A stretch of 64,000 nt of DNA from assembly GCF_050624435.1 (NCBI RefSeq), contig NC_134541.1, positions 103,040,805 through 103,104,804 on the forward strand, given 5' to 3'. This DNA comes from Tenrec ecaudatus (lineage: Eukaryota; Chordata; Mammalia; Afrosoricida; Tenrecidae). Below are positions 43,618 to 54,162 of the stretch, one piece after another. The stretch's first letter is position 1; each line of letters begins with the position of its first letter. The position numbers were made by a program, and so were the translations under genes. Below the pieces are notes generated by a model that worked only from the letters and a program-made list of their open reading frames with translations, did not search any database and was not told the DNA's origin.

Positions 43618-44056
43618 CTCGCCCATTGTGCCAAGATGCTGCTATGGTGGCGTACAGCTTGTGATGACGCTGGAGGTGCGCTCACCTGTCTGCCAGCTGC
43701 CAGGAGTGCAGCCCAAGGTGAACAGCTCTCAGACTGAGACAGGTGAGGGAGAAAGGCCTGGGGGTCTGCTTCCCACGGTGAACTAATGGCCCACTGAGGG
43801 ATCACAATGTGGTCTGAGTCACCTGCTCAGACCCATCTCAGGAGGGATCAGTAGCCAGAGATCTTGTGTCTGGTGAAGGGGAGGACCAGGGAGGGTCAGG
43901 GAGCCCCTTTGTGAGAGAATTGCGCCAGGGGCCACCCTGGTGAACGCACTGCCCATTATAAGGCTGGTGCAGGACTGGACGCTGCCTTATGCTGTTGGGC
44001 ATGGGTCACAGAAGTTGGGAGTCCGCTCCATGGCCGCTGACAACAGAGGTTCCCTG
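43618..44056 (+). mobile_element. Older AfroSINE subtype, long and worn
   Basis: CAGACTGAGACAGGTGAGGG, AAAGGCCTGGGGGTCTGCTT, AGGGATCACAATGTGGTCTG, GGTGCAGGACTGGACGCTGC, and a tail near CCGCTGACAACAGAGG. It has extra sequence in the middle compared with other copies. Confidence 0.6.
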
Positions 44057-44150
44057 TGAGTAAACATGGTCAGACTCACTGCACTATTTGCTGGAAATGT
44101 TATGTGTCACTGTTGGTGAATTAGATCTCAATAAAATTGACTTTTAAGAA
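44057..44150 (+). mobile_element. Old L1-like 3' end, right part
   Basis: GTTGGTGAATTAGATCTCAA then TAAAATTGACTTTTAAG closes the tail interrupted by the SINE. Confidence 0.5.
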
Positions 44151-45190
44151 AAGGATTTTTCATCAATTGCTGAATTACCTACTGGGATCCCGCGAGTTTA
44201 ACTGTGGTTTCCTCGGTCTCCAACTTGAGCTCCCTGTTCTATTGAGGTGCCCCATTATGGAGGGGGGCAGGAGCAGGAACGATGCCCTGTCTTAATCATT
44301 ACTGTTGCCATTACTGTTGGAGGCTGACTCGCCTGCCTAAGCAGCTTCTAGAAGCTCTTCAGCTAAAGAACCCGGAGTGGGTCTGAATCTGTGTTGCTTT
44401 TTTCTTTCTTTTTTTTTTTTTCTTTCAGTTTTCTCTGGAGCTTCTTCAATCTGATTGCCCCGAGATACTACAAGGGCCCTTTGGAAATCCCAGCAGCCTC
44501 GAGGTGCCTCATGACTGACGCTGCTTTCTGATAAGGACTGGCAGCCATCTGCCAAGGGGCTCCCAGGTGCTCCTGCCAAGAGAAGAAAGGCTCCGGGGAA
44601 CAGCAGTTGAAAATAACCGAGTCTCCCCACGCACAACGTGCACACACAGCCTCTCCGATTCCCATCATGCCATTCCAGCTTTGGGCGGCGGAGGCCAGAT
44701 CCCCCAGGGTATTTCAGAAATAATTGCATTGGAGCCAGCCTGTCGGTCCATGACCTTTCCAGAGAAAATAAACCCAGTGCCATCACGTATCCAAACTCAG
44801 AGACAGATGACAGGGAACCCACTGCAAACTCAGACTCAATCTGTACCCACGCCTCGTTCGCTTGCTGGCGGAACCATCCACCCACTTGCTCACTGGGATT
44901 TTCCTTCCCCTTAGAACTGTTTCCTGGGCCTGGACTGCTGAGGCCACCGCAGAAGATGGGCAGAGCATTCTAAAGGCAGTCTTGCAAGGGGCACACTCAC
45001 AGCCCTGCTCTAGGACCCCTGCCCTGCCTCCTGGAGGTCCAGCTGCCTAAAAATGACCCTGTGTGTCCTGCAGGTGCTGTCTCTGTTGCTCCCACCTGGG
45101 ACACCTGTCCTTCCATGTCTACTGGGTTCTCCAGAAAGAGCTAGAACATGCCAGCTCCCACATTTCCTGTAGAACTATTTCTCTCTCGGT
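44151..45190. other. Unique 1 kb block with splice-acceptor-like tract
   Basis: No repeat recognised. At 44398-44428 a long pyrimidine run ends in CTTTCAG, an excellent 3' splice-site shape on the plus strand, but no protein-like frame follows. The 182-codon minus frame at 44337-44885 reads through the pyrimidine run and is not credible. Confidence 0.4.
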
Positions 45191-45191
45191 G

Positions 45192-45350
45192 CCTCTTGGT
45201 AGTATGTGGTTAAGCACTCAACAGCTAGCAAAAAGTTGGTAGTCCAAACCCACCTAGCATCTCTGCAAAAGAAAACCCGGCAATCCAGACCCATTAGGGA
45301 GACAGCCAAGAACACTGTATGGAGCAGTTCTACCCTGTCACCTGGGGTCT
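45192..45350 (+). mobile_element. AfroSINE, outer copy, left part
   Basis: GGTGCCTCTTGGTAGTATGT, GGTTAAGCACTCAACAGC, TATGGAGCAGTTCTACCCTG. Its tail is displaced to 45556-45596 by the insertion of another AfroSINE. Confidence 0.8.
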
Positions 45351-45351
45351 A

Positions 45352-45555
45352 CGCTCACTGCCATCTGGTCAATTCCGACTCATAGCCTTCTTCTACGACA
45401 GAGTAGAACTACCCTGTGGGTTTCTGAGACTGTAGCTCTTTACCAGAGTAGAAAGCCTCCTCTTTCTCCTGAGCAACACCTGGTGGTTTTGAACTGCTGA
45501 CCTTGAAGTTGACAGCCTACTTCATAACCACAATGCCACCTGCGCTCCTCCACAT
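45352..45555 (-). mobile_element. AfroSINE inserted in the tail of an AfroSINE
   Basis: Complete antisense copy: GCTCACTGCCATCTGGTCAA, CTGAGACTGTAGCTCTTTAC, GAACTGCTGACCTTGAAGTT and ATGCCACCTGCGCTCCT. Flanks ACCTGGGGT and ACATGGGGC are the probable target duplication. Confidence 0.87.
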
Positions 45556-45596
45556 GGGGCGGGGTCAGTATAAGTCAAAATGAACTTGATGGTGCC
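45556..45596 (+). mobile_element. AfroSINE, outer copy, displaced tail
   Basis: GGGGTCAGTATAAGTCAAAA then TGAACTTGATGGTGCCTG completes the copy begun at 45192. Confidence 0.72.
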
Positions 45597-46148
45597 TGTG
45601 GTAGTTACATAATCTGGTGTCAATCTGAGAGGATTGTGAGTTAAGTGGTGGAGTCTGGCCTGTCAATCAAGATGTAACAAATGAGGCCTCTGTGTGAGCA
45701 AGGCCTTCTCCTGAGAATTCCGTGAACTCCTGTTTGTCCTCCTTGGGGGCAGGAGACATTGTCTCTCTCTGCTCACTCCCTTATAGACTTTGTACTGACA
45801 ACGCTCACTGCCTGTGAGGCACATCTGAGGAGAAGCCGCATGAAGCTATCCTAAGGCAGTCAAAGTTTTGAAGTCAAAGGAACAGAGACCACTGCCAGCA
45901 CTGAGATGCTTACAATGCCACTGGATCTGGAAAACTTCCAACCCACTGACCTGTGATCTTCCTATATTTGGCATCTTTGCATGTGTCATGAGTCAGAAGA
46001 GGACTCTGTAGATTGGTATTGGACATATGGGCTAATGGACTTGATCTGGACGGGTCTGGGATGTTATATACAAGCTGCTCTTATATATAAAATTCTTTCT
46101 TATACACATATGAGTCTCTGTGAATTTGTTCCTCTTGTCTGCCCAGAC
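45597..46148 (+). repeat. W-family repeat copy
   Basis: GTGGTAGTTACATAATCTGG, GAGGCCTCTGTGTGAGCAAG, CCTTCTCCTGAGAATTCCGT, CACTGCCAGCACTGAGATGC and TATATAAAATTCTTTCTTAT, ending near GTCTGCCCAGACTTGTGTG. About 550 bases. Confidence 0.75.
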
Positions 46149-46174
46149 TTGTGTGTTTCGTGTTTCTCGTTGTT

Positions 46175-46340
46175 CCAACTCCAAACTCACTGCCATGAAG
46201 CCAATGCTGTGGGTTTCTGAGACTGTGACGATAGAGTCAAAAGCCCAGTCTTTCTCCCTAGGAGCGGCTGATGGTTTCGACCCATCGACCATGCGGATCA
46301 CAGGCCAACATGTAATCACCACATCACCAGGGCTCCTTTC
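46175..46340 (-). mobile_element. AfroSINE with internal deletion
   Basis: AAACTCACTGCCATGAAGCC jumps to GTGGGTTTCTGAGACTGTGA, then ATGGTTTCGACCCATCGACC and CATCACCAGGGCTCC. About 35 bases are missing. Confidence 0.82.
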
Positions 46341-46344
46341 TCCT

Positions 46345-46540
46345 GGTTAGTTGCTGTCAAATTGACTGCATCTTGGGGGCGCTGCCTGGGCAGAGTAGAA
46401 TGGCTCCACTGTGTTTTCCAGACCGGGGACTTTCAGAAGCAAATCACCAGACCCATCTTCCTAGGCATCTCTGGGTGGCTTCAAACACCCATCCAACCGT
46501 CTCTGTAACATCAAGCATGAGCCATTGGTGCCGCCAGGTT
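46345..46540 (-). mobile_element. Older AfroSINE subtype
   Basis: CTGTCAAATTGACTGCATCT, GCAAATCACCAGACCCATCT, GGGTGGCTTCAAACACCCAT. Confidence 0.72.
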
Positions 46541-46744
46541 CAGAGCCCCTGTTCAAAGCACTGACAAGCTCAGCCTTTCACTTCCATCCACACCAACCCT
46601 GCAGTTCCTGTAACTGTCATGATCTTACGGATAGAGAGAGTGTGCCTGAGAGGAGTCCATCCATCCAGCAGTCTTCCCACTGACAGGCAGATGGCAACGC
46701 GTGCGGGTGGGGAACTGCATCAATACCAGCCTATATCATCACAG

Positions 46745-46920
46745 GTCTCGCCAAAGGGAAGCTGTTCCCGCCATCACCTTAAGGGTGAACTAATTGAAAG
46801 TTTGGCCAGGATGGTCCAAGAATGATGATATAAATCTCCACATTGTCTTGGGCAGAAAGAAGATTCCCTAGCCCTGCTTTATTGAACCCATAAGAGTGCT
46901 CCAAAACCCAGGTTCTTAAA
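46745..46920. repeat. Old repeat X, second copy
   Basis: AAGGGAAGCTGTTCCCGCCA, CACCTTAAGGGTGAACTAAT, GATGATATAAATCTCCACAT parallel the X sequence on both sides of the AfroSINE/L1 nest at 21-30 kb. This uninterrupted copy shows what that locus looked like before insertion. Confidence 0.5.
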
Positions 46921-46959
46921 AGGAGTGATTGTAACAATAACTGCCATCTACTACCGAAC

Positions 46960-47130
46960 ACTGCATCTTATGCCAGGTGCTGAGCACATAATTGTACATC
47001 TTCTCACTTCATTCCCACTGTGATCCCTTTACAGATGACGTCGTCGAGATCCAGAGGGGCTAAGTTAACGGCCCAATAAAATACAGCATGTGAGTCCCAC
47101 AGCCGACAATTGTAGCCACAGCACCATGGG
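46960..47130 (-). mobile_element. MIR SINE
   Basis: GCCAGGTGCTGAGCACATAA, CACTGTGATCCCTTTACAGA and GGGGCTAAGTTAACGGCCCA match antisense MIR. Confidence 0.72.
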
Positions 47131-47137
47131 AGCTTCT

Positions 47138-47305
47138 CAGGAGCGCTGGTGATGCAAACAGTGGGATAAGAGAATGGTTATTGGTTCAAACCCAAGTTGA
47201 TTTGTTGAAGAAAGACCTAGTGACCTGCTCTATTTGGCTGTACCACTCTGTCACACGGGGCCAGTAGAGTCAGAAGCTCTTAGACAGCACCCAACAGTAA
47301 CAAAG
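47138..47305 (+). mobile_element. Older AfroSINE subtype
   Basis: GAGCGCTGGTGATGCAAACA, GTTATTGGTTCAAACCCAAG, GAAAGACCTAGTGACCTGCT and TTAGACAGCACCCAACAGTA. Confidence 0.75.
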
Positions 47306-47334
47306 GCTCCCCAGGGAGCTCCTAACTACACAGA

Positions 47335-47590
47335 ACTGTCATCTCAAAAAGTCTTCCTGTTTAAAACATCAGTCTCCATGACCCTGAGATCAGAGGAACT
47401 AGATGGTGCTGCTCTTAAAGGGAAGGTATTAGAAAGTGTGGGCAGAAAGAAAAGAAAGGGGGGGGGGGAGTGGAACAACACTCAAAACAAAATGTTTTCT
47501 AAGTGAGGTTTCCTGGTCAGAAAGAGACTGGTGGACCTCTCAAGACTATGGCCTTCATTGTACTCATCTTCAACCAAACAATAGACAGCT
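47335..47590 (+). mobile_element. Old L1-like 3' UTR fragment
   Basis: GTTTAAAACATCAGTCTCCA and GAGGAACTAGATGGTGCTGC match the tail at 42990. A run of G lies at 47459-47469. Confidence 0.5.
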
Positions 47591-47596
47591 CAATTC

Positions 47597-47718
47597 AACT
47601 CACTGCCATCAAGCAGATGTGGACGCACAGCGACTCTATAGGACAGGGCAGAACTGCCCTTGTGAGCTTCTGAGTCTGTAACTCTTTATGGGAGTAGAAA
47701 GGGCCGTCTTTCTTCCAA
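47597..47718 (-). mobile_element. AfroSINE, tail half
   Basis: CTCACTGCCATCAAGCAGAT, GGACAGGGCAGAACTGCCCT and TCTGTAACTCTTTATGGGAG; the head half is missing. Confidence 0.82.
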
Positions 47719-47949
47719 CAATAGACTAGACAGGTCTACAAAGAGAACAAGGACATTCATGAGGTTCGCACACCTTAGACTAGTCAACCACTTGGGATCC
47801 AAAGGCAGCATTACCCCAATGATGAAGAGCAGAAAGATATGAAAGAAGGGGGACTAGAAACATGGAGCTGGGGACAAAGAAGGATATGTGCTGTTTCCTG
47901 GTGGGGTGGCCATCATGAAGATGGAGTGAGGTGGTCTGGTCTCTTTCTC

Positions 47950-49870
47950 TTTTTTAAGCATTTTATTGGGGACTCTTACAGCTCTTATCACAATCCATCC
48001 ACCCATCCATTGTGTCAAGCACATGTGTTGCCATCATTTTCAAAATGTTTTCTTTCTATTTGAACCCCTCATATCAGCTCCTCGTTTCCCACGCCACCCT
48101 TCCCCACTCTCCATCCCTCATGAACTCTTGATAATTTATCATTTTTTCATGTCTTACACCAACCACTGTCTCCCTTCACCCACTTTTCTGTTGTCCATCC
48201 CCCTGGGAAGGGATTATATGTAGATCCTTGTGATCAGTTCCCCCTTTCTCCCCCTACCTTCCCCCTACTCTCAACATTGGTCCTGAGGGGTTTATCTGTC
48301 TTGGATTCCCTGTGTTTCCATCTCTTAACTGTGCCAGTGTACATCCTCTGGTCTAGTTGGATTTGTGAGGTAAAATTGGGATCATGATAGTGGGGATGGG
48401 GTGGGGGTAGGAAGCCTTAAAGAACTAGAAGAAAGTTGTATGTTTCATCGGTGCTGTACTGCACCCTGACTGGCTCAGCTCTTCCTTGTGACCCTTCTGT
48501 AAGGGGATGTCCAATTGTCTACAGATGGGCTTTGGGTCTCCACTCCTCACTCCCTCTCTTTCACATTGATAAGATTTTTTGCTTTGGGTCTTTGAGGTCT
48601 CATACCTGATCCCATCGACACCTCATGATCACACAGGCTGGTATGCTCCCTCCATGTGGACTTTGTTTCTTCTGAGCTACATGGCCGCTTGTTTATCTTC
48701 AAGCCTTTAAGGCCCCAGATGCTATATCTTTTGATAGCTATATCTTTTGTTAGCTTTCTTCACCACATTTGCTTATGCACCCATTTTGTCTTCAGCAATT
48801 GTGTCAGGAAGGTGAGCATCACAGAATGCCAGGTTATTAGAACATAATGTTCTTTCATTGAGAGAGTACTTGAGTAGAAGCCCAATGTCTGACTAGTATA
48901 CCTTAATTCTTAACACATAAATATATGTACATAGATCTATTTCCCTATTGTTATGTATAAATATATTTACATATGTACATGCCTGTATGTAGACTTCTAT
49001 AAATGCCCTTTGCCTCCTAGTTCTTTCCTCTAGTTCCTTTTACTTTCCTCTTGTCCCACTATCATGTTTGGCTTTCATTTGAGTTTTAGTAATTCCTCTA
49101 GGCTACAATGCCCTTGATTAATCTCCACCAGGCATCCTACAGCCTCCTTGCCATCGATTTTAGATCACTTGTTGTTCCCTTGTCCCTGGGTTTGTTAACA
49201 ACCACTTCCTTTCTCCTGCCTCCCTCTCTCTCATGTGCCCCTGGAACCACTGATCCCGTTATTTTCTCCTCTGTATTGTTTATCCAACCTATCTTATCTA
49301 GATGGACATTCAGAGACAATAATAAGCACAAAAACAAGACAACACAAAACAACAACAAATGGCAAAAAAAGAAGAGCCTGTAAGTAGTTCCAGGTTTGTT
49401 TGTTGACTTTAGGATTATTTTCCAGTTGAGTCTGATGGGTTCCCACACCCTGGCCCAAGTATACTTTTGGTATTCCCCAGGGACTTCATTGCTTTGCTCC
49501 CCTTACTGCTCTGTTCACACCCTTAGCATTTCTCCCCAGTGTAATGGGGTCAGATTGGGCACAATTCCTGCACTGTCTCCAGTGTTGTCCTCTGTAGTTC
49601 TATGGGTCAGTGAGGGACATCGTGTCTGTGTCTAGTGGTGGGGCCAGCTCTATAGTCCCTCTGTACATTGGCTGCTCTGAGCAGAAATATTGTCCTTCGT
49701 GGGACAGGATATGTTCCACTCTCTCTCCTTCCCTCTTCGTTTGTTCCTGTGGGCTCTGATCAGACAGGCCCTTCTCCCCCAGCTGTAGCTTCAGTGCTGT
49801 CCTCTGAAGTGCATTCTTCAGGGGGAGGTGGGGGGGGGCGTCCACGTCATTGGGATCGGGGTCAGCCCTT
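47950..49870 (-). mobile_element. L1 3' end, 1.92 kb, 5'-truncated
   Basis: Antisense L1 3' UTR from TTTTATTGGGGACTCTTACA to the region GGGGGAGGTGGGGGGGGGCG then TCCACGTCATTGGG. Nothing of ORF2 is present. Its truncation point falls within about 20 bases of that of the copy at 33588. The target duplication is not clear. Confidence 0.85.
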
Positions 49871-50317
49871 CAGGGTCTGAAGTCTTGAGCTGAAAACTCC
49901 TCTGTTCTGTCAGCCTTCACACAAGCCCCAATCCAAAGTTTTATTTTTAACACCAGGGCTCCATTCCTGTTGCCAAAGGCCTCTGTTGAACCACAAAAAC
50001 CTTGCCAACAAAGGCAGTTTCCTTTGAACTTATATTCTCGAGGACACAATTCAAACATGAGTCTTATTCTTAGGACATTCGCCTTGAACGTGGGCTCAGA
50101 AGCTTGACGACATTGCTTAAAGCATCTGGTGCGCAGATATTTTCTCTGTCCATTTCTGAATGAGAAAGAGAAAACCACCTCTATTCTTTTCTCAGCTGTC
50201 TCCACTCAGGCACCACAAAAGACTGCATCATCACAGTGTTCCTGATGTTACAGCCAGGGCTTCCCACCAGTTCATGTCTGCTTGACCTTCTGCTGAGAAT
50301 TGGCCTTTCCTGCTCTG
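49871..50317. other. No gene recognised
   Basis: About 450 bases without recognised repeat; a 111-codon minus frame has no known motif. Confidence 0.4.
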
Positions 50318-50512
50318 GCAGCATTGTGGTTTGCACCTGGGCTGCTCACAGCAAGGTTAGTGGTTCAAGCCCACCAACAGCTCTGCAGGAGAAGGATGAG
50401 GCTGTTTACTTCCATAAAGAATCACAGTCTCAGAACCCGCAGGGCCCCTTCTACTCTGTCCCACCAGGGCGCTATGAGTCAGAATTGACTCAGATGGCAG
50501 TGAGTTTGAGAC
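50318..50512 (+). mobile_element. AfroSINE
   Basis: GCAAGGTTAGTGGTTCAAGC then CCACCAACAGCTCTGCAGG, TTTACTTCCATAAAGAATCA, CGCTATGAGTCAGAATTGAC. The B-box is well kept. Confidence 0.88.
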
Positions 50513-50524
50513 CCCAAGTCTGCA

Positions 50525-50665
50525 GAGGGAACCAGCATGGGCATTTTAACAAGAGCCCTGGGGAACCCTAATAGCCCTCCCAGCGGTTGTTCTGTGTGCA
50601 GCCCCTGAGGGTATGGTGGAAATGCAGATTCTGGGAAGGCATTAAATCTCAGCAGAGTTGGAGCA
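50525..50665. repeat. Possible MER5-like DNA fossil
   Basis: GCATTTTAACAAGAGCCCTG and GGTGGAAATGCAGATTCTGG resemble pieces of MER5-type hAT MITEs but not over a continuous length. Confidence 0.3.
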
Positions 50666-51344
50666 GAAGGAACTGGTTTGAAACCCTGCTTTAAATACAC
50701 CATCGGCTTGAAGCTCTCTCCGTGTTTGCATCCTCAATAAGTAATGGCAGCAGGCAAGTGGGCCCCATGGTCGATGGCTTCTGAGGACTGCCGAGGCTGC
50801 CCACTGCCTTGCTGTAACTTCCTGACCAGTCCACTGAGAGGCAGACCGTGGAGCAAGAGGGGCCATAAAACCAGCACCTGGCCACTTCCCTGTCCTCCTT
50901 CATCCCGGCAGGATGCTGAGGGGATCAGAGGGATCAATCAAGATACCTAGGAATAATCTGAGATTGCTCATAGGGGTACAAGTCCAGGCTGGCATGGGGT
51001 GTAATGCATAGCTGAGTGTAGAGCTGTTGGCAGAGAAAGCCAACAAGGGTCACTTTCTCTCTGTGACCGCACCTGAAGCTTGAGTCACACCCTGCCTGCC
51101 CTCTCTCTGTGCTCCGGAGCTTGATCGGGTCGTGCAAATGTCATGGAACTGGAAAGAGTTTTTTCAATGTCACAGATCCAGCCATTTCCAGAGTGATTAG
51201 CACCTCTCCCATGGGACCCTGTATCAGCCCGGGCTTGTCAGCAGCACTTTTGGGGGATCCCTGCTTTGCCTCATCTTCCTCCTTGCCCACCTGGGCAAGT
51301 TCCCGTGGTTGCCTTGAGGCACAAGTACCAGGTTCTTTGCAATC
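50666..51344. other. Unique block, no gene
   Basis: No repeat recognised in about 680 bases. Overlapping short frames on both strands have no motifs. Confidence 0.4.
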
Positions 51345-51480
51345 AAGTGGGACTGGGGTCAAATAGTCGCCCCACTTCCTGGTTGTGAGTCTTTGTGTTC
51401 GTGGCTTCGTGTCTCTGAACCCTAGATCCTTACCTGTAAACACATGGAGCAGAATCGTAGCATCTTTCTGTTGACTTGCT
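51345..51480 (+). mobile_element. MIR SINE fragment
   Basis: CTTCCTGGTTGTGAGTCTTT, CGTGTCTCTGAACCCTAGAT and CCTTACCTGTAAACACATGG follow sense MIR. Confidence 0.65.
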
Positions 51481-51631
51481 GGGGGATGCGTGGGGGGGAG
51501 GGGTGGCCAGAGGAGAGGGGATTAAGTATAATCTGATTTACAGTCTTTACCAGGACTAGAGTGTAACCCGTCACCCCCTCAGCACTGTGCCCGACCTCAA
51601 GCCAAACACAATGCCGTGATTCAGACACATA

Positions 51632-51735
51632 GGGACCCTAAAGGACGGGGTAGAGCTGCCCCCTGTGAATTTCTGAGACTCACTCTTTACAGGGGGAGAA
51701 AAACCCTCCTTCCTCTCTCAGAGCAGTTTCTCCAC
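51632..51735 (-). mobile_element. AfroSINE fragment
   Basis: GGACGGGGTAGAGCTGCCCC, TTTCTGAGACTCACTCTTTA; body only. Confidence 0.78.
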
Positions 51736-51811
51736 TGTTCTCTCCTCTGACCTCCCTTCCTTCCCGCACTAGCTAGTCATCCTTCACGCTGGGAAGCACT
51801 TGGGATTTCAA

Positions 51812-51880
51812 AAGAAGGCTGGTGTAGCGCCCTTCATTCCTTCACAGACATTTGTGATGCCTCTCGGTCTGCCAGCTGCT
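51812..51880 (-). mobile_element. L2-like fragment
   Basis: TTCATTCCTTCACAGACATT and CTCGGTCTGCCAGCTGCTGT weakly match antisense L2. Confidence 0.4.
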
Positions 51881-51894
51881 GTGTTTGGGTTGGT

Positions 51895-52085
51895 TGGTTT
51901 TTAATTCTAACAGTTTTATGAACATAAAATTCACCTACCATACAAGATCCGAAAGAGTTGTGCAATCATCGCCGTAATTAATTTTAGAACATTTCCTTCG
52001 TTCTTGTACTCATTCTAATTAGCTCACAATGCTTCCCCAACTCTCCTTCCATAAGCCTAAGAAACACTGAATCCAGTTACTGTCC
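51895..52085 (-). mobile_element. Ancient L1M 3' UTR fragment
   Basis: ATAAAATTCACCTACCATAC, AGAGTTGTGCAATCATCGCC and ATTTTAGAACATTTCCTTCG are the antisense of the common L1M tail. Confidence 0.78.
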
Positions 52086-53104
52086 TGATTTTATATAAAG
52101 AAAAGCATACACACCGAAATCAACAAAAATAACTAAATAAAACAGGGGGAAATCTCGATTGAAAATAGAGCAGAAAGTAATATAAACTAGGACAGATTTA
52201 AAATGAGTCCCAAGGGAAATGAGTGATATGATGTTAAATTTTTAACTTAACAACCGATTCATGCAGATCAATCCCTTTGCAATGCACTCTGTCTGAGGGC
52301 AAGGCTGTTCACATCCCTGGTCAATGGTCTGAGGGAGTTCGTAATCCGAGGGAGGATTTGGGCTTTTGCTGTCATCCATCGCCGGGTGCTCGGTATCAGG
52401 TGCTATTTGAGGAATTCCCCAAGGACATCTGAGTACTCACAAGTCTCCTTCAAGTGGACAGAGAAAGACTCAAGGCCCCACACAGAGGATATTAGTTTTG
52501 GTTGAACCCAGAGTCTCAGAGAACCCAGAGTCTAGCTGTGGTGCACTACTAACTAAAAGGTCCCTCAGAAAAAGGCCTGATGCTCGACTTTCAAAAAAAC
52601 AGCCACTGAAAACCCTCAGTGAAGTGGAGTTGTACTCTAGCATGAATCGGGGCTGACCCCAGGACAGTGGGTTGCCCCTGAGACTCCCTGTGAGGGCCCC
52701 CTTTACCCTGTGAGCACAGAGGGGTCTCACTGGTGTTCTCAGCACAGGAGGTTTGGGTCAGAGGTCCTCAAGGTGATTTTTAAAGTCACTTTTCTTTCCA
52801 GCCTGCCTCTCCCAGACCAAGGCATAAGTCATGTAAGCAATGGGAGAAACCCGCAACTGCAGAAGGGCCAGCTGCCTTGCTTGGCTCGCCTGCTGGAGCA
52901 ATCCCAGAGTCCCGGATAATTGTCTTGAAAAACCAATTTGAAGAAAGTTCATTATAGGAGGCAGGGGAATCGCCTTGGCCTTGTTCTGCTGAGTCCTCCA
53001 TTTGAGAAGCTCAGAAGCAAAAGCACGAGGGATGAGCAGGGCGTGTGGCCACCCTGCTTGCCAGTCACTCAGGGAATGGCATCCCCATAGTCACAGGGAG
53101 TGGC
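52086..53104. other. Unique 1 kb block, no gene
   Basis: No repeat recognised. Short frames on both strands between 52470 and 53000 lack known motifs. Confidence 0.4.
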
Positions 53105-53205
53105 TTCGAGGTCAGAAAAGGTCCCAGTCTCAGCTCAAGACCACCAGCTGTGCGAGTTCTGGGCCTCTGTGCTCCCTAGGAAAGGAAACCCCCAAAACCT
53201 ACGTG
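53105..53205 (+). mobile_element. MIR SINE fragment
   Basis: CCAGTCTCAGCTCAAGACCA then CCAGCTGTGCGAGTTCTGGG matches sense MIR up to the adjoining AfroSINE. Confidence 0.5.
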
Positions 53206-53214
53206 CTTCCCTGT

Positions 53215-53372
53215 GGATGGTTCTGTCTCATAACGACCCTGTGTTGAGTTTGCAAGACTGTAAGTCTTCAAAGAAGCAGACAGCCTCAACTTTCTCCTGA
53301 GAAGCATTGCTGGGCTTAAAGCAATCACCGCGGGGCTAACAGCCTACTGCCTACTCCAGGGCACCCAGAAGA
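53215..53372 (-). mobile_element. AfroSINE, antisense
   Basis: GTCTCATAACGACCCTGTGT, GCAAGACTGTAAGTCTTCAA and CCTACTCCAGGGCACCC. First of five SINEs in 1.15 kb. Confidence 0.78.
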
Positions 53373-53392
53373 GGGAGCCTAAGAAACCAACT

Positions 53393-53563
53393 GTTCTGTT
53401 CACCCTCAGAGTAACCCTACAGGCTGGGGTGCAACTGCTCCAGGAGGTTCCATCGAGACAGAACGCCTCATCTCTATCCCTAAGAGCAGCTGGTGGGTTC
53501 AAACCACCAACCTTTCGCAGTTAGTAGCCAAAAGCGTTTACCCACTGAGCCATCAGGGCTCCT
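53393..53563 (-). mobile_element. AfroSINE, antisense
   Basis: GTAACCCTACAGGCTGGGGT, GAGCAGCTGGTGGGTTCAAA, CACTGAGCCATCAGGGCTCC. Confidence 0.83.
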
Positions 53564-53644
53564 CAGGAAAGGCATCCGATGTGAAAGCACAAACTGGGAG
53601 TCCAAGCAAAGAAAGGCCCCCAGAGGGGCTCTTCTTATATATAT

Positions 53645-53815
53645 GGGAAGCCCTGGAGGTGCTGTCAGGTAAGCACTAGCCTGCTAACTGCAAGGTCAGC
53701 GGTTCAAACCCACCAACCACTCTGTGGGAGAAAGATGAGGCTGTCTGCTCCCATAAAGATTGGCTGCCTAAGAAATGCAGGGTGCTTGTAAGTGGAATCA
53801 ATTTGATGGCAGTAG
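53645..53815 (+). mobile_element. AfroSINE
   Basis: GAAGCCCTGGAGGTGCTGTC, GCAAGGTCAGCGGTTCAAAC, GAGAAAGATGAGGCTGTCTG, with a short deletion before the tail. Confidence 0.88.
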
Positions 53816-53847
53816 ACTATATAGAACATACCAAGCCAACATGAAAC

Positions 53848-54016
53848 TCACTGTCATTAAGTCAACGCTGACTCATAGTGACCCCCTGTGAGTTTCCAAG
53901 ACTATTGTGGGAGTAAAAAGTGCAGCCTTTCTCCTGCCAAGCTGCTGGTGGTTTTGAACTGCCAACTATGTGATTGCCGCCCAATGCATAACTACTAACT
54001 ACACCTCCAGGGCTCC
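53848..54016 (-). mobile_element. AfroSINE, antisense
   Basis: CTCACTGTCATTAAGTCAAC, GAGTTTCCAAGACTATTGTG and CACCTCCAGGGCTCCTT. Confidence 0.85.
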
Positions 54017-54162
54017 TTATATAACTTAGACACATAAATGTATACCATATCTATCTCGTTTTCTGTATCTATCCTGTGGGTTCCATTTGTCTGCAGAATG
54101 CGGCCTAATACTGCCCCCTTATGCCCACCACGTCCCTCTCTGGAGGACAATATATGGTCCCC

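Noticed and set aside
44337..44885. 182-codon minus-strand frame
   Set aside because: It reads through a pyrimidine run (giving an artificial Lys/Glu stretch) and otherwise resembles no family.
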